From Thermoprotei archaeon (GTDB taxonomy: Archaea; Thermoproteota; Thermoprotei; QMSL01; B3-G16): a stretch of DNA of 6,648 bases. The stretch's first letter is position 1. Every line of letters starts with the position of its first letter. The notes beneath the pieces are model-generated. The model was not told the origin of the DNA, did not search any database, and saw only the letters and a list, made by a program, of their open reading frames with translations. A program made the translations under genes and the position numbers. This document shows, piece by piece, positions 6,591-6,648 of this stretch. The stretch is from assembly GCA_003649665.1 (NCBI GenBank), contig QMSL01000077.1, positions 1-6,648 of the forward strand, in the 5' to 3' direction.

Positions 6591-6648
6591 CTATATTCAT
6601 CGTTGAATTTGAACTCATTGTTCCAATCCCTTTCCTCTCTCATTTCTC

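Noticed and set aside
6560..6648. Plus-strand ATG at 6560 with an open frame to the right edge
   Set aside because: The 29 visible codons show no family pattern, have no Shine-Dalgarno site and run antisense over the TATA box of the small membrane protein gene. The frame cannot be judged without sequence to the right.

Overview
The window looks like part of an archaeal chromosome, most likely from a thermophilic Thermoproteota (crenarchaeal-type) lineage. I infer this from five things: TATA-type promoters set for leaderless or short-leader transcripts; a single-domain ammonia-type NAD+ synthetase; a Clp1/Grc3-like RNA kinase fragment; a DUF131-like small membrane protein; and heavy use of AGA/AGG and ATA codons. 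GC is roughly 40% by eye. The genus cannot be fixed from this sequence alone. I see no mobile element, CRISPR array, tRNA or rRNA, and coding density is about 95%.

Layout: (1) 1-199, minus strand: the N-terminal 66 codons of a probable Clp1/Grc3 polynucleotide 5'-kinase, diverging from nadE. (2) 258-1058, plus strand: nadE. Its last 8 bases overlap the end of a convergent gene. (3) 1051-1803 and 1845-3224, minus strand: probably one transcription unit, read as a phosphohexomutase (phosphoglucomutase/phosphomannomutase family) followed 41 nt later by an unrecognised protein with a winged-helix-like domain at each end and a charged linker between them. (4) 3225-3317: a compact divergent promoter region. 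(5) 3318-4229 and 4226-6277, plus strand: a MoxR-type AAA+ ATPase and a large protein with a C-terminal VWA domain. They overlap by 4 nt (TTGA), with a strong Shine-Dalgarno site for the second gene. (6) 6278-6304: a short convergent gap with a small hairpin. (7) 6305-6544, minus strand: a two-helix DUF131-like membrane protein under a clear TATA box.

How the genes fit together: nadE, the phosphohexomutase and the RNA kinase are housekeeping genes (NAD supply, sugar-phosphate interconversion, RNA processing) and need not be functionally linked. The most interesting part is the MoxR/VWA pair. It has the logic of known ATPase-plus-MIDAS chaperone pairs (RavA-ViaA, CbbQ-CbbO, NorQ-NorD, CoxD-CoxE), but no cox, nor, cbb or other recognisable client gene lies within the window. 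The ATPase also carries Asn where the Walker B Asp is expected. Its client and role cannot be told from this sequence.
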